From Nostoc linckia z4 (GTDB taxonomy: Bacteria > Cyanobacteriota > Cyanobacteriia > Cyanobacteriales > Nostocaceae), in NCBI RefSeq assembly GCF_002608075.1, contig NZ_LAHA01000043.1:16976-80975 (forward strand): a stretch of DNA of 64,000 nucleotides, read 5' to 3'. Each line of letters begins with the position of its first letter. Within the stretch, counting starts at the first letter, position 1. A program made the translations under genes and the position numbers. Shown here one piece after another: positions 35,469-44,138 of the stretch. The notes beneath the pieces are model-generated. The model was not told the DNA's origin, did not search any database, and was given only the letters and a program-made list of their open reading frames with translations.

Positions 35469-35982
35469 TTGCTTCTACTAAATTTGCTGTTGTCAAATAT
35501 AGCAAGATTCTTCATCTAAGTTTTCTCATTTATTGATGTTCAGCTTGGCTCATCTACATCTAATTTTTAGATTACCTCAGATAAATAATTCCTGACTGCA
35601 AGTCATAATATAGGACTAGTATTTGATTTTTGAAAAAAATCAGTACATTTTGATTCCTTCTTACCTATTCCCTATTCCCTGTTCCCTGTTCCCTTCTACG
35701 CAAATAATTTCAGTAATCAAAGCGGATTCCTATAGGCATTTGGTATTGAATGGGCAATTACTTTAAAACGTCAGGGTAAAGACTGGGTACCAATACCAGA
35801 TTTACTTTATGTTTCTTACTCTCGGCTTAACAGCGACTTAATTGAAGATGAAGCTTGTCCTATACCTCCAGATTGCAAGCCGCTGCGCGTCTAGGTTAAA
35901 AAATGTAGATTCGGAAATGGTATATTAATTTTGGATAAATTAGTATTTCAGTTAAAGAATGGGGAATTAATTTAAAGCAATT
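35469..35982. other. Intergenic region with Uma2 remnant
   Basis: 514 bases. Apart from the Uma2-type fragment at 35739-35894 it shows CCCTATTCCCTGTTCCCTGTTCCC (35662-35691, a pyrimidine tandem repeat) and AT-rich sequence. The last 80 bases carry the RluD-type gene promoter. Confidence 0.5.
35739..35894 (+). pseudogene. Uma2 family (DUF820) endonuclease fragment
   Basis: A 51-codon open stretch without a start reads FGIEWAITLKRQGKDWVPIP, then DLLYVSYSRL and EDEACPIPPD before a stop. This matches the middle of Uma2/DUF820 proteins, a PD-(D/E)XK-like family abundant in cyanobacteria; both ends of the gene are gone. Confidence 0.65.
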
Positions 35983-36942
35983 GTGAGCGAATTTCATTTA
36001 CAAATCCCAGAAAATAGTAATGACGCGGGTGTTCGTCTTGACCGCTATCTTTCGCAAGAATTACCAGATTTATCTCGTTCCCGCATCCAACAGTTAATCG
36101 AAGAAGGTAATGTGCAACTGAATGGTAAAGTTTGCACTTCTAAAAAGATTAGTGTTAAGGTAAGCGATCGCATTACTCTAGAAATCCCAGAAGCCCAACC
36201 TTTAGAATTGCAAGCAGAAGATATTCCCCTAGATATCCTCTACGAAGATGACCAGTTAATTATTCTCAACAAACCTGCGGGCTTAGTGGTTCATCCCGCA
36301 CCAGGTCATCCAGACGGGACTTTAGTAAATGCTCTGTTGGCGCACTGTCCTAATTTACCAGGAATCGGGGGAATCCAACGTCCGGGAATTGTCCATCGCT
36401 TAGATAAGGATACAACAGGAGCGATCGCCATCGCTAAAACAGAACTTGCCCATCATCATCTCCAAGCACAACTCAAAGCCAAAACCGCACGCCGAGAATA
36501 CTTAGGTATAGTTTACGGTGCGCCAAAAACTGAAAGTGGCACAATTGATTTACCCATCGGTCGCCATCCCCAAGACCGTAAAAAAATGGCTATCATACCC
36601 GTTGAACAAGGCGGACGACTAGCCGTCACTCATTGGCGAATCCTAGAACGCCTTGGTAATTACACACTAATCCATTTTCAACTAGAAACTGGACGCACCC
36701 ATCAAATTCGCGTCCACAGCGCCAAAATCGGTCATCCCATTGTTGGCGACCCTATTTATGGTTCCGGTCGTTCAGTAGGAGTAAATTTGCCTGGTCAAGC
36801 ATTACACGCTTGGCGACTCAAATTACAGCATCCCATATCTGGAGAGATGATTGAAGTTACAGCAACTCCTCCTAGCCAATTTACCAAACTTTTGGACATT
36901 TTAAAAAAACGAAGCGATCGGCCAAATTCTTTCACCAATTAA
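35983..36942 (+). CDS. RluA/RluD family ribosomal large-subunit pseudouridine synthase
   Basis: A 319-aa protein. Residues 1-75 are an S4 RNA-binding domain (GVRLDRYLSQELPDLSRSRI). The catalytic domain has ILNKPAGLVVHPAPGHPDGT and HRLDKDTTG, in which the Asp is the nucleophile, and GRTHQIRVHSAKIGHPIVGD near the end. The layout is of RluD, which modifies helix 69 of 23S rRNA, though RluC-type specificity cannot be excluded. It starts with GTG 35983; no earlier in-frame ATG precedes the S4 domain. No operon partner. Confidence 0.92.
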   Translation: MSEFHLQIPENSNDAGVRLDRYLSQELPDLSRSRIQQLIEEGNVQLNGKVCTSKKISVKVSDRITLEIPEAQPLELQAEDIPLDILYEDDQLIILNKPAGLVVHPAPGHPDGTLVNALLAHCPNLPGIGGIQRPGIVHRLDKDTTGAIAIAKTELAHHHLQAQLKAKTARREYLGIVYGAPKTESGTIDLPIGRHPQDRKKMAIIPVEQGGRLAVTHWRILERLGNYTLIHFQLETGRTHQIRVHSAKIGHPIVGDPIYGSGRSVGVNLPGQALHAWRLKLQHPISGEMIEVTATPPSQFTKLLDILKKRSDRPNSFTN

Positions 36943-37187
36943 TTGTTAAACATTTTCAAAATGTTGACTGTTTACTGTTGACTGATGACTGTTGAGTGCG
37001 GAGTTCTTATTCTCCCTTGTCTCCCTTGTCTCCCTTGTCTCCCTTATCTCCCCACTCCGCACCCCCACTCCCTATTTTCAAACTAAACAGGACTTACGCA
37101 CAGGTAACGGAGAATCGAACCACAGAGGACGCAGAGGGCACGGAGAAATAAGAGTTTCAGAGAGTTTTTGCGTAAGTCCTACTAAAT
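36943..37187. other. Intergenic tandem repeats between rlu-type gene and hypothetical gene
   Basis: Tandem CTCCCTTGT units at 37013-37050 (the GGGAGACAA family) and TGACTGTT-type heptamers at 36962-36995, followed by the 92-bp element listed separately. No gene. Confidence 0.6.
37089..37180. repeat. 92-bp element with AGGACTTACGCA terminal inverted repeats
   Basis: AGGACTTACGCA (37089-37100) and TGCGTAAGTCCT (37169-37180) are perfect 12-bp inverted repeats around ACCACAGAGGACGCAGAGGG, a sequence type widely dispersed in cyanobacterial genomes. Same ends as 14335-14563. Confidence 0.75.
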
Positions 37188-37730
37188 CTACTGTCCAACA
37201 TCCAAGTCGAAGTAGAAACTACCGTCAACAATTCTATGGCTGCCAATATACTTAATGATGGGTATGCTGACTCGATGCTGTCCTGGTTCAAGTTTCCAGG
37301 TTTTTTGGAAGTTCCCAATATGATGACAAGCAGCATTAATGGGAAAGGTACTAGGAGTTAAAAAACTATTTTTATAACTCTCAACTCCATTTTTAAATAG
37401 ATGTCCTTTTACTTCTACTTGATTAACTGTAGCTTTGGATGGTATGCAATAATAAACGTTTGATAATCTGAGGGTATCTCTAGATTTTAGGAGTAAGCGA
37501 TCGCCATTTTTCACTTGCTGAAGTTCGTTACTATTAACCTGCACAGTGACATTATCAACGCATACTTTTGCCGGACTCACTTTGTCACATGTAGAAGTAG
37601 TGGCGCGAGTGGGCTGTGGTTCTGAAGAAGATTTTTTGTCACCCTCAATTAATGCAGGTGCTACCGTTGCCACTATAGCGCCAGTAGCAGCGATGAGAGC
37701 AAGTATAACCTGTTGTTTAAAAGTTGCCAT
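37188..37730 (-). CDS. Membrane-anchored or exported protein of unknown function
   Basis: I do not recognise the family. The 180-aa product has an N-terminal hydrophobic segment (VILALIAATGAIVATVAPAL, residues ~8-27), which would anchor or export it, then a Ser/Thr/Lys linker and a probable beta-sandwich with four Cys (STCDKVSPAKVC, YYCIPSK, AACHHIG) that could form disulphides in the periplasm. AGGAG lies 8 bases before ATG 37730. It is divergent from the HTH-ATPase gene at 37921, with 190 bases between, so the two could share a control region. It might be a sensor or effector part of the neighbouring ATPase island, but that is only position. Confidence 0.65.
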   Translation of the reverse strand: MATFKQQVILALIAATGAIVATVAPALIEGDKKSSSEPQPTRATTSTCDKVSPAKVCVDNVTVQVNSNELQQVKNGDRLLLKSRDTLRLSNVYYCIPSKATVNQVEVKGHLFKNGVESYKNSFLTPSTFPINAACHHIGNFQKTWKLEPGQHRVSIPIIKYIGSHRIVDGSFYFDLDVGQ

Positions 37731-37920
37731 TTTTCCAACTCCTCAAGTTTTTTGCTGTAACACCATCATCACTTGAGACACAGGTTCTATAGGTAGGCGT
37801 TAGTAGGGAGTTTGAGTGATTAAATTGTTGTAAGGGAAAGTAGGCAAATGTAGGTTTGTAGGGTAAAGTATTACACTACTGACTGATTTTAAATTTGCTC
37901 TGCCAATTCAACTACACCTA

Positions 37921-38991
37921 ATGGACTCACAAGAAGCATTAAAATTCATTAATAGGTTGCTTGCAAACGATAAGCAAGTCTTAAATGAATTGGAACAAAA
38001 GCTGTTTTTAGGGATGTGGGAGGGGAAGGAGTATACAGAAATTGTTAATGATGCTTCTTATAGTGCAGAATATGTGAGAGAGGTGGGTGCAAAGTTATGC
38101 AAAAAGATTACAAAATATTTAGTAATAACGGTTACAAAAAGGAATTTCCAAAATCCCATTAAAGAAGGATATCAAAAGTATTCAGAACAAGCTTCACTTT
38201 TCCAAAAACCAATTGTAGAACCAACTAATCCACTACTAAAAAATCAATCACACTCAGCTAATTTATTGCAGCAAAATCATAATCCTTTTATTCCCCAAGG
38301 CGGCAGAATAGAAGATTCACAACAGTTTTTTGGAAGGGAACGGGAAATATTGCGGGTATTTGAAGTGCTTAACAGTAATAGTAGTGTTGCCCTCATAGGA
38401 GAAGAAGGAATCGGCAAGTCATCTTTGTTATGGGTGATTTGCCAACAGGCACGAAATTATTTGCGCTTACCACGTGAGCCAGTTTTTTTAGATTTAAATA
38501 ATGGAGTTCATGATGAAGATGAGTTCTACATTGCTTTGTGCGATAAAATTGGTATTCCTGAAAGTAAAGGCTATAGACTCACTCGCAATTTGCAAAATAA
38601 AAAAGTGCTATTAGCTATAGATAATTTAGGGAAGTTAATTGAAAACGGCTTTACTCGCCAAGTTCGGGATCAATTGCGCGGTTTAGCTGAAGGTCGTGAT
38701 GCTTCTTTGCGGTTGATTTTAGCTGCTAGCGAACCTCTGGAAAAGCTATTTAACGATAGTCAGGATAATCGCAAGACATCTCCACTAACAGGTATTTGCC
38801 AAGAGGAAAATATAAAACCTTGGGATGAAATCAGCGCCCGTCATTTTATAACCAACCGTTTGGCTAATACTTCAGTGAATTTTACTGAAGAGGAAATCAT
38901 CCAACTCATCCAACAAAGTGGCGGACATCCTCGTAAACTGATGCAATTGTGTTATCAAACTTATTCGCGGTATGTGGAGAGTTTGCAATGA
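37921..38991 (+). CDS. HTH-STAND/AAA ATPase (vMAP N-terminal HTH type)
   Basis: A 356-aa protein. Residues 1-85 (LANDKQVLNELEQKLFLGMW, EGKEYTEIVNDASYSAEYVR, EVGAKLCKKITKYL) match the helix-turn-helix that starts many vWA-MoxR-associated (vMAP) conflict-system proteins of cyanobacteria. Residues ~130-356 are a P-loop ATPase: FFGREREILRVFEVL, Walker A GEEGIGKSS (~160-167), Walker B VLLAIDNLGKL (~227-237), and a sensor-like LRLILAASEPL. The protein ends just after the ATPase with no effector domain, so it probably works with a partner. The second ATPase gene follows on the same strand after a minisatellite. Confidence 0.8.
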   Translation: MDSQEALKFINRLLANDKQVLNELEQKLFLGMWEGKEYTEIVNDASYSAEYVREVGAKLCKKITKYLVITVTKRNFQNPIKEGYQKYSEQASLFQKPIVEPTNPLLKNQSHSANLLQQNHNPFIPQGGRIEDSQQFFGREREILRVFEVLNSNSSVALIGEEGIGKSSLLWVICQQARNYLRLPREPVFLDLNNGVHDEDEFYIALCDKIGIPESKGYRLTRNLQNKKVLLAIDNLGKLIENGFTRQVRDQLRGLAEGRDASLRLILAASEPLEKLFNDSQDNRKTSPLTGICQEENIKPWDEISARHFITNRLANTSVNFTEEEIIQLIQQSGGHPRKLMQLCYQTYSRYVESLQ

Positions 38992-39061
38992 ATGACACCG
39001 CTTTTACTTGTGCTTCAACCTCTCCCTTGCGAAGCCGCGGCGTACACACAAGTCTCTTGGG

Positions 39062-39238
39062 CTGCATCTCAATTGCATCGACCTACACCTCAATTGCATC
39101 GACCTGCACCTCAGTTGTATCGACCAGCATCTCAATTGCATCGACCAGCATCTCAATTGCATCGACCAGCATCTCAGTTGTATCGACCAGCATCTCAGTT
39201 GTATCGACCTGCGCCTTAGTTGCATCGACCTGCAAAAA
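39062..39238. repeat. 21-bp minisatellite, eight copies
   Basis: The unit CGACCAGCATCTCAATTGCA+T repeats at exactly 21-bp steps (AATTGCATCGACC or AGTTGTATCGACC at 39071, 39092, 39113, 39134, 39155, 39176, 39197, 39218). With unit length a multiple of three and no stop in the unit, four or more frames are open, but none has a ribosome site or domain. It lies between the two ATPase genes. Confidence 0.9.
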
Positions 39239-39385
39239 ATTAACCTATTCTACGTTATGTAGTAACTCTAAAAGACTTGTGCATATACTCAAGCCCTTAC
39301 GAAGAGGGGAGCAAGATTACTCCCCCTTTTGTGCAAAGGGGGCTGGGGGTTTAGGTTCTTCACGGGTGATGATGGAGGTTAAATA

Positions 39386-42082
39386 ATGACCCCTGTACCC
39401 CGCTTAGACTTAAAACCCAAGTTAAAGCGTCCCCTCTCCCTCTGGAACCCTTTAGATTATCTGCGCCTTTTGTACTGGGTGTTTTTCTTTCCCCAAGCTT
39501 TGCGGTGGTATGTGGATGAATTTGGGGGTGGATATATTACTGAAACAGAAATGAATTGGCAAAAAGGATGGAAATTATTACCTCAAAATCCTATCCAACG
39601 TCAGTTAGTTTTCCAAGGATTAGTTTTAACAATAGTTACGCTTCTAGCTATAAATCTAATTTTTCAGACTCTAAATGTTCACGTTGACTGGTTTGAGGCG
39701 GCGTTCGGCGTGGCGTTCGGCGTGGTAGGAAGCGTGGCGTTTGGCGTGGTGTTGAGCATAGCTTTTGACGTAGCGTTCGGCGTGGCAGGAAGCGTGGCGT
39801 TCGGCGTGGCACTAGGTATAGCGGTAGGTATGGCGGGAAGTGTGGCAGGAAGCGTGGCGTTCGACGTGGCGTTCGGCGGGGCAAAAACCGTGGCGTTCGA
39901 CGTGGCGTTCGGCGTGGTCAAAGGCGTGGCGTTCGGCGTGGCGTTCGGCGTGGCAGGAAGCGTGGCGGTAGGTGTGGTGTTCTGCGTAGCGGGAAGCGTG
40001 GCGGTAGCCGTAGCGATAGGCGTGGCATTGGCCGTGGCATTTGCCGTGGCGGAGGGTGTGGCAGGAGGTGTGGCATTCGGCGTGACGGTATGCCTGGCGG
40101 TACTACGTCCAGAAACCTGGCTTATTGGCTCACTTTTAAACTTGCGAATCATCCGAAACGCTAGCTGGCTACTCCCCCGCATCACTCCGCTTCCTTTTCC
40201 TAATCTTGTCTGGCGTTTGGAAAATTGGTTGCAAAATGATTGGGAAACAGGCTTACATAATATCAATCAAATGCTGGCATATACCCTACAATTCATTCCT
40301 GTTTTCCAAACAGTCAATAAAGTACTTATTACAACTCCATCAGAACAGATTATTTGGCGTGTTTCTTTGCTAGCGACAGATCCCTTTGATTGGAAATTAG
40401 TAGGTTTTGCTTCAGGTTATTTGATAAAACAAATCAAGTTACAACTTGTTAAAGGCTTTGTATTCTTTCGTTATTTCAAGGAACCAATCTCCCTACCCTT
40501 AACAGTAGACACTCGCTTAGATACTCCCGCCCGTGCTGCTGCTGCTGGTTTCTGGCATCTGCATGAAAAACAACCAGCCAAAGCAATAGAGGCTTTTGCT
40601 GTAGTGCGTTCTCTCCTTTATGGTGAGGAAATGTACACCCTTGCCCAAACTCTAGCAACGTTTCACAAAGCCAAAAAACCATCTTCTATTGCTGCTATCC
40701 AACTTCCTTCTTTTCCACAGGAACCGCTTTTACGTCCAGATACCTGGGAAGTTCTCACTCATCTGCGTCGAGTTGTTGAAGATGTCCAGTTTGTTGAACG
40801 TAGCGTCTCACGTTTAGCCAAATCTTTAGCTCTCAATCGAGCATTAGGCGAACTCACAAAAATCCTAAATCAAGCCGATACACTACCGCAAGCAGAGCAA
40901 GGCTTAATTATAGATATTGCTCAAACTTGGCAAAAAAGCCTTTTACAAATCACTGGTGAAGTGGGAGAAATTTCCATCACCAAGCCTGTGGTTAATCCTT
41001 ATCTTGTAGGCGACCCCGTTGAAGGTCATCTCTTTGTTGGGCGAGAAGATATCATCAAACAGTTAGAAGAACTTTGGGTAATGGGTAATCAACTCCAGTC
41101 TGTAGTTCTCTACGGTCACAGGCGGATGGGCAAAACTTCTATTTTGCTTAACGCTGCTAACTGTCTAGGCTCACAAATACAGCTAGCCTATGTCAACTTG
41201 CTACGTTTAGGAGATAGCCCCCAAGGTGTCGGTGAAGTATTAATGGCAATTTGTGATGAAATTTCTCGAACTGTAAAACTTTCATCCCCAGCTGATGCTG
41301 ATTTACTAAATCTTCCCTACCGGACTTTTGAACGTTATTTAAAACAAGTGGAAGCAAACCTAGACGGTGGGTTAATCATTGCCTTAGACGAGTTTGAGAA
41401 AATTGAAGATTTAATTGAAGCCGGAAAAATTCCTATAGATTTTATGGGTTTTCTGCGGGGGTTGGTGCAAATGAGTTCTAAAATTGCCTTTGCCTTTGCT
41501 GGTTTGCACACCTTAGAGGAAATGACAGCAGATTATTTTCAACCCTTCTTTGCCAGCGTCATTCCTATTCATGTAGGCTTTCAAGAACGTGCAGCTACTC
41601 GCCAAATTCTCGCTAACCCAGGTAATGAAGACTTCTCCCTCGACTATATCTTGGAAGCTTTAGATGAAATTTATGCTTTGACACACGGTCAACCATATTT
41701 AGTGCAACTCGTGGGTTTTCAGCTAGTGCGCCGCTACAATGACTTTGTTTTTGAGCAAGGACGACCCCGTGACCCAGTTTTCACAATAGAAGATGTGGAA
41801 GCAGTTATTAATGACCCTGAATTTTTCCAACGGGGAAGCTACTACTTTGATGGAGTTTGGGGTCAAGCCGCGCGGGATGCTGGCGGTCAACAAACAATTG
41901 TACAATTACTTGCACCTCATCCAGATGGGTTAAGTCTGGATACTTTAGCTCAGTCTACAGGCATGAATGACGCTGATTTACAAAAAGCGCTGAATACTTT
42001 GAAGCGTCATGATGTAGTTGAGGAAACTCAGGGAAAATGGCGGATTATGGTAGAACTGTTTCGCCGATGGGTTTTACGGTAG
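39386..42082 (+). CDS. Membrane STAND/AAA ATPase with VAFG-repeat membrane region
   Basis: An 898-aa protein. A first membrane helix (~75-97) is followed by residues ~103-238, an extraordinary run of VAFGV/VAGSV units encoded by a GGCGTGGCGTTC-type repeat. Residues ~240-560 are helical and TPR-like (AAAAGFWHLHEKQPAKAIEA). The ATPase has GHLFVGREDIIKQLEELW, Walker A GHRRMGKTS (~577-585), Walker B GLIIALDEFEKIE (~660-672) and a C-terminal winged helix (LLAPHPDGLSLDTLAQSTGM, LKRHDVVEETQGKWRI). GGAGG at 39374-39378 gives a firm start. It resembles the AAA-like STAND proteins of cyanobacteria; the function is probably signalling or defence-like, but this is inference. Likely works with the HTH-ATPase upstream. 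Confidence 0.8.
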   Translation: MTPVPRLDLKPKLKRPLSLWNPLDYLRLLYWVFFFPQALRWYVDEFGGGYITETEMNWQKGWKLLPQNPIQRQLVFQGLVLTIVTLLAINLIFQTLNVHVDWFEAAFGVAFGVVGSVAFGVVLSIAFDVAFGVAGSVAFGVALGIAVGMAGSVAGSVAFDVAFGGAKTVAFDVAFGVVKGVAFGVAFGVAGSVAVGVVFCVAGSVAVAVAIGVALAVAFAVAEGVAGGVAFGVTVCLAVLRPETWLIGSLLNLRIIRNASWLLPRITPLPFPNLVWRLENWLQNDWETGLHNINQMLAYTLQFIPVFQTVNKVLITTPSEQIIWRVSLLATDPFDWKLVGFASGYLIKQIKLQLVKGFVFFRYFKEPISLPLTVDTRLDTPARAAAAGFWHLHEKQPAKAIEAFAVVRSLLYGEEMYTLAQTLATFHKAKKPSSIAAIQLPSFPQEPLLRPDTWEVLTHLRRVVEDVQFVERSVSRLAKSLALNRALGELTKILNQADTLPQAEQGLIIDIAQTWQKSLLQITGEVGEISITKPVVNPYLVGDPVEGHLFVGREDIIKQLEELWVMGNQLQSVVLYGHRRMGKTSILLNAANCLGSQIQLAYVNLLRLGDSPQGVGEVLMAICDEISRTVKLSSPADADLLNLPYRTFERYLKQVEANLDGGLIIALDEFEKIEDLIEAGKIPIDFMGFLRGLVQMSSKIAFAFAGLHTLEEMTADYFQPFFASVIPIHVGFQERAATRQILANPGNEDFSLDYILEALDEIYALTHGQPYLVQLVGFQLVRRYNDFVFEQGRPRDPVFTIEDVEAVINDPEFFQRGSYYFDGVWGQAARDAGGQQTIVQLLAPHPDGLSLDTLAQSTGMNDADLQKALNTLKRHDVVEETQGKWRIMVELFRRWVLR
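39692..40095 (+). repeat. In-frame GGCGTGGCGTTC minisatellite inside the ATPase gene
   Basis: About 400 bp of imperfect GGCGTGGCGTTC / GGCGTGGCAGGAAGC units, GC-rich compared with the flanks, code for VAFG-type hydrophobic residues. The reading frame is kept throughout. Confidence 0.85.
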
Positions 42083-42098
42083 GGGAATACAGCAGTGC

Positions 42099-42288
42099 AT
42101 TGGTGTCAACTTAAGCTCAAATGCTTGTACCGCAGCCGTTTTACCCCACCCCTTAATCCCCTCCCCGCTTGCTCTGAGGGGAGGTTTTGCGCCAGCAAAG
42201 CCGGGGTGGGGTAACGCGAAGCATGATGGTAAGTTAGTAAATTCAAAATCCCGTTTTTACAAGGGTTTCACGTTAAGTTGACACCAAT
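42099..42288. mobile_element. 190-bp MITE with perfect 16-bp terminal inverted repeats
   Basis: ATTGGTGTCAACTTAA (42099-42114) is exactly mirrored by TTAAGTTGACACCAAT (42273-42288). Outside are ACAGCAGTG (42089-42097) and ACAGCTGTG (42290-42298), a possible 9-bp target duplication with one change. The interior has CCCCTCCCCGC...GAGGGGAGG and GTTTTACCCCACC...GGTGGGGTAAC inner stems but no ORF. It is a non-autonomous element; the transposase is not in this window. Confidence 0.8.
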
Positions 42289-42365
42289 AACAGCTGTGTG
42301 ACCCTACAGATGATTCATCTGTTGCCAAGATTTTTAGAAATGGTTTCGCTAACCACATTTGCTTG

Positions 42366-42625
42366 TTCGGGCACTACAATTGCGACTTTGGGCACTACAT
42401 TTGCGACTTTGGGCACTACATTTGCTGGTTCGGGCACTACATTTGCTATTTCGGGCACTACAATTGCGACTTCGGGCACTACAATTGCGACTTCGGGCAC
42501 TACAATTGCGACTTCGGACACTACAATTGCGACTTCGGACACTACAATTGCGACTTCGGGCACTACAATTGCGACTTCGGGCACTACAATTGCGACTTCG
42601 GGCACTACAATTGCGATTTCGGCGA
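42366..42625. repeat. 21-bp minisatellite, twelve copies
   Basis: The unit GCACTACAATTGCGACTTCG+G recurs at exact 21-bp steps, with CACTACA at 42372, 42393 and every 21 bases to 42603. The outer units differ by TTTGCTGG/TTTGCTAT variants, the inner ones are nearly identical, as expected of slippage. Several frames are open on both strands (minus: VAIVVPE heptads; plus: GHYNCDF heptads) without start signals. Not CRISPR: there are no spacers. Confidence 0.9.
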
Positions 42626-42748
42626 CAGCATTTGCTAAACTGTTCCACATTTAACTTGCATATATTGGGCGGGCGAGACGCCCACCCCACAAGAAATGTG
42701 CAATTTAAGATTATGCAAACTAAATGTGGTTTAGCTAATTGTTACAAC

Positions 42749-43864
42749 CTACCTGCGTAAACTCCGCGGGTCGAGTGCATCTCGCAAGCCATCGCCGAGT
42801 AAGTTGAACGCCAGCACTGTCAAAATAATCAACACAGCCGGCGGCCAAATTAACCAAGGTTGCAAAACCATAATTGAAGCATTACTAGCCAGAGAAAGCA
42901 TATTTCCCCAAGAGGGGTCTGGTTGTTGAATACCCAAACCAATCAGACTCAATATCGCTTCTGCACCAATAAAGCTGGGAACTGCCAGAGTAGCAGAGAT
43001 AATTACATAGGTAGCCGTTTGCGGCAAAACATGGCGGACAATAATATAAAGTGGGTTACCGCCCATTGCCCTTGAGGCTTGGACAAATTCTCGCTCTTTA
43101 ATTGATAATACTTGTCCGCGAATTACCCGTGCTAATCCAGCCCAGCCAATAACGGAAGTAATCACCACAATCAACAAAAATCGCTGGGTACTGCTTAACC
43201 CTGGTGGCAAAACTGCCCCTAAGGTGACTAAAAGATAAATACTAGGGAAAGTCATTAACACTTCTGCTAAGCGCATGATGATGCTATCTGTCCAACCTCC
43301 GAAGTAGCCGGAAATTCCACCTATCAGCAAACCGAGAGGAAAGGAAATAGCAACGCCAAAAATGCCGATAAACATACTGATGCGGCCGCCATACAACAAG
43401 CGACTGAGTTGGTCGCGCCCTTGGTCATCAGTACCTAAAACGTTAAATTTTACGCCATTTGTTGTGCCAAACAAATGCCAATTCAAGGGAATACCGGGAA
43501 AAATTGTCACTTCATCCCACTTGGGGGGTAGTGGCAAAGTTAGCTGCAACAAGCGGTATTCTGCGCCAGAGACAAACAAACGCAAGGGAGAGGGTTTTTT
43601 AAAGTCTACAATCAACTCGCGATCGCCTGTTTCTAAATTCGTCTCTCCCTGAGTCGTCGGATAAACATGAGGCCCAATAAACTGCCCTGATTGAGAAACC
43701 CAATATACCTTAGTTGGTGGCAGCAATGAACCATTGGGCTGTGAGGCATAAGGGTCATAAGGCGCAATAAAATCGGCTGCAATTACCGCTACGTAGAAAA
43801 TTAATAGCAAAATTGCCCCAAATTGTGCCAAAGGATTTTTCTTCAGTCGTCGCCACCAATCCAT
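42749..43864 (-). CDS. ABC transporter permease, OppC/DppC family
   Basis: A 371-aa inner-membrane permease. After a first helix (FGAILLLIFYVAVIAADFIAP near residue 15) comes a large periplasmic insert (~35-145), then GTDDQGRDQLSRLLYGGRIS and five further helices, including the EAA-type loop REFVQASRAMGGNPLYIIVR that docks on the ATPase. The C-terminal LLGDGLRDALDPRSLR is typical of DppC/OppC. It should import di- or oligopeptides or related solutes. The periplasmic insert is longer than in enteric relatives. No other parts of the transporter lie next to it; the partner genes must be elsewhere. Confidence 0.93.
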   Translation of the reverse strand: MDWWRRLKKNPLAQFGAILLLIFYVAVIAADFIAPYDPYASQPNGSLLPPTKVYWVSQSGQFIGPHVYPTTQGETNLETGDRELIVDFKKPSPLRLFVSGAEYRLLQLTLPLPPKWDEVTIFPGIPLNWHLFGTTNGVKFNVLGTDDQGRDQLSRLLYGGRISMFIGIFGVAISFPLGLLIGGISGYFGGWTDSIIMRLAEVLMTFPSIYLLVTLGAVLPPGLSSTQRFLLIVVITSVIGWAGLARVIRGQVLSIKEREFVQASRAMGGNPLYIIVRHVLPQTATYVIISATLAVPSFIGAEAILSLIGLGIQQPDPSWGNMLSLASNASIMVLQPWLIWPPAVLIILTVLAFNLLGDGLRDALDPRSLRR

Positions 43865-43879
43865 AGTAGTTAGGAGTTA

Positions 43880-44138
43880 ATAAGTTATGAGTTATGAGTG
43901 AGGAGTTATGAGTTATGAGTTATGAGTTTGGAGTTTGGAGTGAGGAATTATGAGTTTGGAGTTATGAGTTTGGAGTTATGAAGTTTTTATTTTAATTGAT
44001 AATTCATCATTAATAATTCTTAACTTCCTACTTTCCACTCTCTATTCCCCATTCCTCAGTCTTAAATCTTAACTCCTAACTCCCCAGTTTTAAATCTTAA
44101 CTCCTAACCCCTAACCCCTAACTCCTACCTCCTACCTC
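43880..44138. repeat. GAGTTATGAGTT and TAACTCCTAA tandem tracts
   Basis: GAGTTATGAGTTTGGAGTT units fill about 43880-43982, followed by TAACTCCTAACTCCC-type units at about 44070-44138 running into the 3' end of the HD-domain gene. The two tracts are roughly complementary (GGAGTTA / TAACTCC), so the whole gap could fold back. No gene. Confidence 0.75.

Noticed and set aside
39679..40266. Minus-strand frames with TPNATPNATP-type repeats opposite the ATPase gene
   Set aside because: Shadow of the GGCGTGGCGTTC minisatellite; the plus frame has the ATPase domain and a ribosome site.
42366..42625. CRISPR-like regularly spaced repeat
   Set aside because: Units are directly adjacent with no spacers and no cas genes nearby; it is a minisatellite.
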